A DNA stretch of 11,280 nucleotides from Cyclostephanos tholiformis. Its lineage: Eukaryota > Bacillariophyta > Thalassiosirophyceae > Thalassiosirales > Thalassiosiraceae. This document shows, piece after piece, positions 7,339-11,280 of the stretch (within the stretch, counting starts at the first letter, position 1; each line of letters starts with the position of its first letter). The notes under the pieces were generated by a model, which ran no database searches, was not told where the DNA came from, and saw only the letters and a program-made list of their open reading frames with translations. Position numbers and translations under genes: made by a program. The stretch lies in the NCBI GenBank assembly GCA_036939975.1, contig JALLPB010001091.1, positions 1 to 11,280 on the forward strand, read 5' to 3'.

Positions 7339-8592
7339 ATGTTATTAGGAGTGCTTCGAATTCTGCTCATTCTCGCCTCGGCAACATCGGTGTCTGCATA
7401 CATTTCCATTATCACCGGTGCGAGCGGATTCGTAGGACGGCATGTGGCTTACTCGCTTCTTCATAATCATTACAATGATCCCACGGAGCAAGTCATCGTT
7501 TGCTTAGTTCGTCAGGATAAAGTTTCATATGAAGAATCGTATTGGCTTGCTCATGTGGAGGAATTCCAACAAAAATACCAACATGAGACGGGATGTTATG
7601 TATTAGTTCTTCCCTATGATATGTTGGACAATGGAGAAACATTGATGAACGCGATGGAAGTCGCCATCGAGAAGTCCTCAACGAAGGATTGTCCACTTTG
7701 CATTTACCACATTGCATCCGTTTTCGGGCCCACGCCCGATCCGATACGAACCGCGAAGGATAATGTTAAATCAGCAGAATGCGTCATCATGATGCTTGAT
7801 AAATTCGGCGAACGCTACCCACATACCAAGCCGAGGGTGGTCGTAACTTCGTCAATGGCCTCTGTGAGAGCCACCGACCAAACGCCCCTTAATGGAAAAT
7901 TCTACACACATCGTGATTGGAATACTATAAGTAAGCTATGTGAGAATTGGGGTTCATGTTACCAATGGTCCAAGGCAGAGTCGGAGCGCAAATCTTGGGA
8001 GTTAGTTCGAAAGTGTAATGAAAAATATGCGAATGAGGAAACGATGCTGAGAAGACGGATTGAGATGGTGGCGTTGTGCCCGAGCTTCGTTTTTGGCCCT
8101 ATAGCTCCAATGCCCACGAAGATGAAAAATTTGACCAAGGCGGCCACAAGCAGCTCTTCCTACTCGTTGACGCTCATCAGCCAATGGCTTCGTGGAGAAT
8201 CTCCCGTTCAAAGCCGACTATGCGTAGACGTACGTGACGTTGCTAAGGCGCATTTGGCTGCGGGTACAAAGAGCAATCTACCAAGCGATGATATTGATAG
8301 ACGATATATTCTATCGACTGAAAGACGGCTAAGCTCCGAGGCGACTGCCCAAGCATTGATGAAGGGAGTCCGAGGGGCTTTCAATAATAATCCGGGAAGT
8401 GTCGACATTTTTGTTAGAGAGATAATTTGCGACACACAGTTTACTGGGGGTGCTATCAAGATCGGCGAAAGAGAGGTGGAAGCCTCAGAGCGACTGGAAC
8501 GTGATCTGGGTGTAGTTTGTCGCCCAGTGGAGAAAACGATGCAAGATATGGCCGAGGCAATTCTATCTTTGAAGTCATTCCAGCCTTCATGA
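7339..8592 (+). CDS. Extended SDR reductase (dihydroflavonol/cinnamoyl-CoA reductase-like) with signal peptide
   Basis: A single exon encodes 417 residues. Residues 1-20 (MLLGVLRILLILASATSVSA) are a convincing signal peptide or signal anchor, and the Rossmann fold begins at once. The NAD(P)-binding motif TGASGFVG spans 26-33. The HIAS strand end is at 124-127, the catalytic-Ser region VVVTSSMASV at 168-176, and the catalytic Tyr-Lys pair is YQWSK at 208-212. CVDVRDVAKAHL at 295-306 is a mark of extended SDRs of the dihydroflavonol reductase, cinnamoyl-CoA reductase and sterol-dehydrogenase-like group. LCPSFVFGP at 246-254 fits the same group. The expected activity is NAD(P)H-dependent reduction or oxidation of a carbonyl/alcohol on a lipid or phenolic-like substrate; which one is unknown. 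The leader suggests an ER or endomembrane site. A plastid bipartite signal is less likely because no transit region follows. The ATG at 7339 is preceded by an A-rich leader. Confidence 0.88.
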   Translation: MLLGVLRILLILASATSVSAYISIITGASGFVGRHVAYSLLHNHYNDPTEQVIVCLVRQDKVSYEESYWLAHVEEFQQKYQHETGCYVLVLPYDMLDNGETLMNAMEVAIEKSSTKDCPLCIYHIASVFGPTPDPIRTAKDNVKSAECVIMMLDKFGERYPHTKPRVVVTSSMASVRATDQTPLNGKFYTHRDWNTISKLCENWGSCYQWSKAESERKSWELVRKCNEKYANEETMLRRRIEMVALCPSFVFGPIAPMPTKMKNLTKAATSSSSYSLTLISQWLRGESPVQSRLCVDVRDVAKAHLAAGTKSNLPSDDIDRRYILSTERRLSSEATAQALMKGVRGAFNNNPGSVDIFVREIICDTQFTGGAIKIGEREVEASERLERDLGVVCRPVEKTMQDMAEAILSLKSFQPS

Positions 8593-8736
8593 GTAAGTCG
8601 ATCTCGGAATAGTAAAAGTAGCAATTTCATCTACAAAAATAGGTAGTCTAATCTAGGAAGTTATCTATTCGAAAGCCTTCTTCCTGTTGGAGGCACACAT
8701 CACAATAGCAAAAATTCTTACCACCTACAATAATTA

Positions 8737-11280
8737 TTATAACTCTTCGGAATTCTCTTCTATTTCCACAGAAATTTCTGATGAAATTTCCTCAGTGGTC
8801 TCGTTATCATATTTTTCCACAATAAATGGCACATACAGCCATTCTATTACTCCACCTTCATTGNTCAGTGGTCTCGTTATCATATTTTTCCACAATAAAT
8901 GGCACATACAGCCATTCTATTACTCCACCTTCATTGGAGCATGGTGTTGATTGTAATTGCTGTCCATGCCAAAGTTGGAGCGTCTTTCTACCATTTGGAT
9001 ATCTTTCAACATCATCATACTCCCATGGATCCCAATCCTCGTCCTCGTCATCTTCTATCCACGCACTCTCGTTAGCATCCCCTCTACCAACCACTCCGAT
9101 ACACAAATGCTGATGAACTTCTTTGTCCTTCGTCTTTAGCTGCCTTGCCATATGCAATGGCAATGATGCATGGATACTACCTCTTGGAGCGATAGTTCCA
9201 TTCCCGAAGGAGAATAATTGATACCATTTCATGGCACATGGGTAGACATTGAGTAATCCCCCCGGCCGAGTTTTCTCGGACTCGAAATCGAGGCATCGAC
9301 CCCTTCGAAGTCCGTCGCCAACTTTTATTGCACAGCTTGGTCCCTTTTCGGCGTAGACACCGGGAATCATTTCCAGCTCGCCGGTAGCACTGAAGAATCA
9401 CATTAGCGCATTGTCAATTGATGTCACAAGACAAGTACGAGCAAGAAGAGGCCCTAAGCTACATGTACTGAAACTCACTTTCGCTTCAACTCTCCATCGC
9501 TGCTACATGGTCCAATATCCCATCGATTGAAGCCATCTATCTCTTCAATGATGACCGCCCCCTCTTCCCATCCCGGGGACAGTGTAGGCGGGACATCTTC
9601 CTTAAAGCATGGTTGTAATAGCACCCGATTATCGTCATTCAATCCCATGCATAGCGGCATGGTGTCGTTGATCGTCTCCTTCGCCACGATCATCACGCCC
9701 TCTCCCTGGAATTCCCATTCCTCTAGTGGCAGATCTGGTTCCGTCTCGTTCTTGTCTTTCATTTCCTTCATCTTCTCTGATTCTCTCTGGAGACGCTCTT
9801 CCTCCTTCTGTCTTCTCAGGTCGATGTAGTCCTTCACGAGAGGTTCGGCGACATCATCGAACTTTCGAGCAAACAGGTCGCCCGACAGTTCGAGTACGGG
9901 CAGGTAGTCAACAGTCATCGTTGTTGGACTTCTACCACAGTGGTTGGGCTGTTTCATGGGGCATTTCCTTTCGTCTCTGGGGCCGACGGCCTCGTTCTCC
10001 CAACGCTTTGCAAATGGCAATCCAAAAACAAAATGAGATGGACGATGAGAGTTTGGTCGGATTTGGAAAATGAATATAGACATGAAAGAGGTGTTAGCGA
10101 CTTACATCAAACTGCAAATGCAAAAAGTTGTCATTATGAAGCGTCGCACAGAAGTGAGTATTGCGTATCACAGTCCCAAAGAACGCTTCGTCGGCCACAA
10201 CCACGTGCTCAATGTAATTTAGGTAGTATTTGACGAAACTATCCTTGGGCGGGCTCGCCAAATACCAAGCAAAATCTCTCGATATTATGAACCATTGACT
10301 CGAGGTGTACATGTCAATGCCATTACCACGATCTTTATTCAACGACGGCAAGCGGTATATGCGATGCAACGCGTCGTCACATTCAACAAAGTAATTCCAA
10401 ACCTGCGGCATGGCATTGTTCGGCTTCAATATGATGTGCAAGAAGTTGGCATCGAGTGGGTAGGATGCCAGCGTAGTACGAATTTCGCTATTGGATGCCA
10501 GGGGGTAGGTAGTCGATGCCATATGCACAAGCTTGTGGAACGCAAAGGCGTGGGGATTGTCGTGGACGTCCCGTCCGGCTTCGTCAGGATGCTCGTCGTA
10601 ATAATCCAGTCCGAAGACAGTATGCAGCGCCATCAACGTGGCTTCGACCATTGAATAACCACCCCAATTCACGCGCACACGCCTCTCATTGGGTACTATC
10701 CGGATGTATTCCTCTGTGATCCACGGCGCGCCATTCATTTCCTCGGCGTATTCAACGAGGCGTTCATATGTGGGATCTGCCTTCTCTTTTCCATCCACAT
10801 GAATCACGTATTTGGTCTTTCCCGCGATGTACACGCTCTCGATCAGGCGTATCGTCGCCTCCGGCTGATCGTGCGTCAGGATGACGTATACCAACTGCAA
10901 TTCGTCGACATTATCGAGGTAGGTTCCCTCGGGCACAGTGTCCTTCGGGGGTTGGTACACTCTATACTGAATATCTTGAATGTTCACTCCTTCGGGGAGG
11001 TTCTCCCAGTCAGCATAACGCGGAATGGCCGCGCAGGTGTTGGGAAAGTAAAAATCATCGAAGGGCATCTTCGTTTCCTCGGCGAGGCCATTGACGAACA
11101 GCGCCATATGCTCGGCGATCTTAGCACGGCATTCGTGCGACGTGGCCTTTTTGAACATGGTCGTCAATCGCTTGTGCAGTCCCGATGATATGCCCGCCGA
11201 GGAGGAGAGTATCTCGTGCGCTGCCTCGTCGGGTTGTAGGTCTGCGAGGTTGGGCAGGGAAAGGTACGTCGTATGCTCGT
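8737..11280 (-). CDS. GT14 glycosyltransferase (core-2/I-branching-like) with C-terminal beta-trefoil lectin-like domain, 5'-partial
   Basis: The reading frame stays open through the right window edge, so the N-terminus is missing. Exons on the minus strand are 11280-10106, 10005-9479 and 9389-8737, with GT-AG introns of 100 and 89 bases. The visible protein is about 759 residues if the 72-base duplication is collapsed; as written it stops at 8858. Residues 130-380 carry the GT14 Branch domain: VYVILTHDQPEA, KYVIHVDGKE, NWGGYSMVEATLMA, STTYPL, SSQWFIISRDF and VVVADEAFFGTV. This family transfers GlcNAc or xylose from UDP-sugars to glycans or proteins in the Golgi. Residues about 446-481 are a highly charged helical linker (RRQKEEERLQRESEKMKEMK). 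From about 497, three Cys-rich repeats (CMGLNDDNRVLLQPC, CLDF...QLFSF and HLCIGVV...LQLWHG) resemble a divergent ricin-B/QxW beta-trefoil as a sugar-binding module. An acidic tail ends the protein. Acceptor specificity is unknown; the lectin assignment is less certain than the GT14 call. Confidence 0.85.
8792..8936. repeat. 72-base perfect direct duplication around a single N, likely assembly error
   Basis: Bases 8792-8863 and 8865-8936 are identical over all 72 positions and are separated only by the ambiguous base N at 8864. This is the pattern left when two contigs with overlapping ends are scaffolded without merging the overlap and joined by a placeholder N. The duplication lies in the last exon of the minus-strand glycosyltransferase gene and creates an early TGA (8858-8860). 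Merging the copies restores an open frame to a TAA at 8737-8739. A genuine tandem duplication is possible but less likely. Confidence 0.92.

Noticed and set aside
8858..9900. Ricin-type toxin
   Set aside because: Only a divergent beta-trefoil sugar-binding module is suggested. It is fused to a glycosyltransferase and there is no ribosome-inactivating domain.
9527..10233. Plus-strand open frames antisense to the glycosyltransferase exons
   Set aside because: They are rich in Ser and Arg, as expected for the complement of an acidic, Glu-rich coding strand, and have no motifs of their own.

Overview
The window looks like one end of a draft nuclear contig from a unicellular eukaryotic alga, most likely a diatom or another stramenopile. 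This is inference. It rests on compact intron-poor genes, seven GT-AG introns of which six are only 81-113 bases, tightly packed convergent and divergent neighbours, and the mix of families (mitochondrial, secretory and SulP-type proteins). Nothing resembles bacterial operons, ribosome binding sites, CRISPR or phage.

Layout. Bases 1-24 are sequencing adapter, not genome. Bases 25-789 hold no gene I can support, only a low-complexity stretch with coding-like fragments in several frames. A cluster of GTAAC/GTTAC motifs lies at 811-894. Six genes follow: (1) + strand, three exons, 1172-2197, a membrane-anchored chalcone-isomerase-fold protein probably of mitochondria; (2) - strand, two exons, 2748-4712, a SulP/SLC26-type anion transporter without a STAS domain; (3) + strand, two exons, 4985-5672, the QCR7/UQCRB subunit of respiratory complex III; (4) - strand, two exons, 5959-6964, a mitochondrial carrier (SLC25) protein; (5) + strand, single exon, 7339-8592, an extended short-chain dehydrogenase/reductase of the dihydroflavonol/cinnamoyl-CoA reductase type behind a signal peptide; (6) - strand, at least three exons, about 8737 to beyond the right edge, a GT14 (core-2/I-branching or xylosyltransferase-like) glycosyltransferase with a charged helical linker and a ricin-B-like beta-trefoil at the C-terminus.

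The genes alternate strands: 1/2, 3/4 and 5/6 converge, while 2/3 and 4/5 diverge from short shared promoter regions of 272 and 374 bases. Three products are probably mitochondrial (CHI-fold, QCR7, carrier) and two enter the secretory system (SDR, GT14). Beyond that I see no shared pathway, and this reads as ordinary housekeeping gene order rather than a dedicated system.

Two assembly defects matter to any user: the adapter at the left end, and a 72-base perfect duplication around a single N at 8864, which cuts off the end of the GT14 gene. The most interesting biology is the GT14-linker-lectin fusion, the CHI-fold protein with lost catalytic positions, and the STAS-less SulP transporter.
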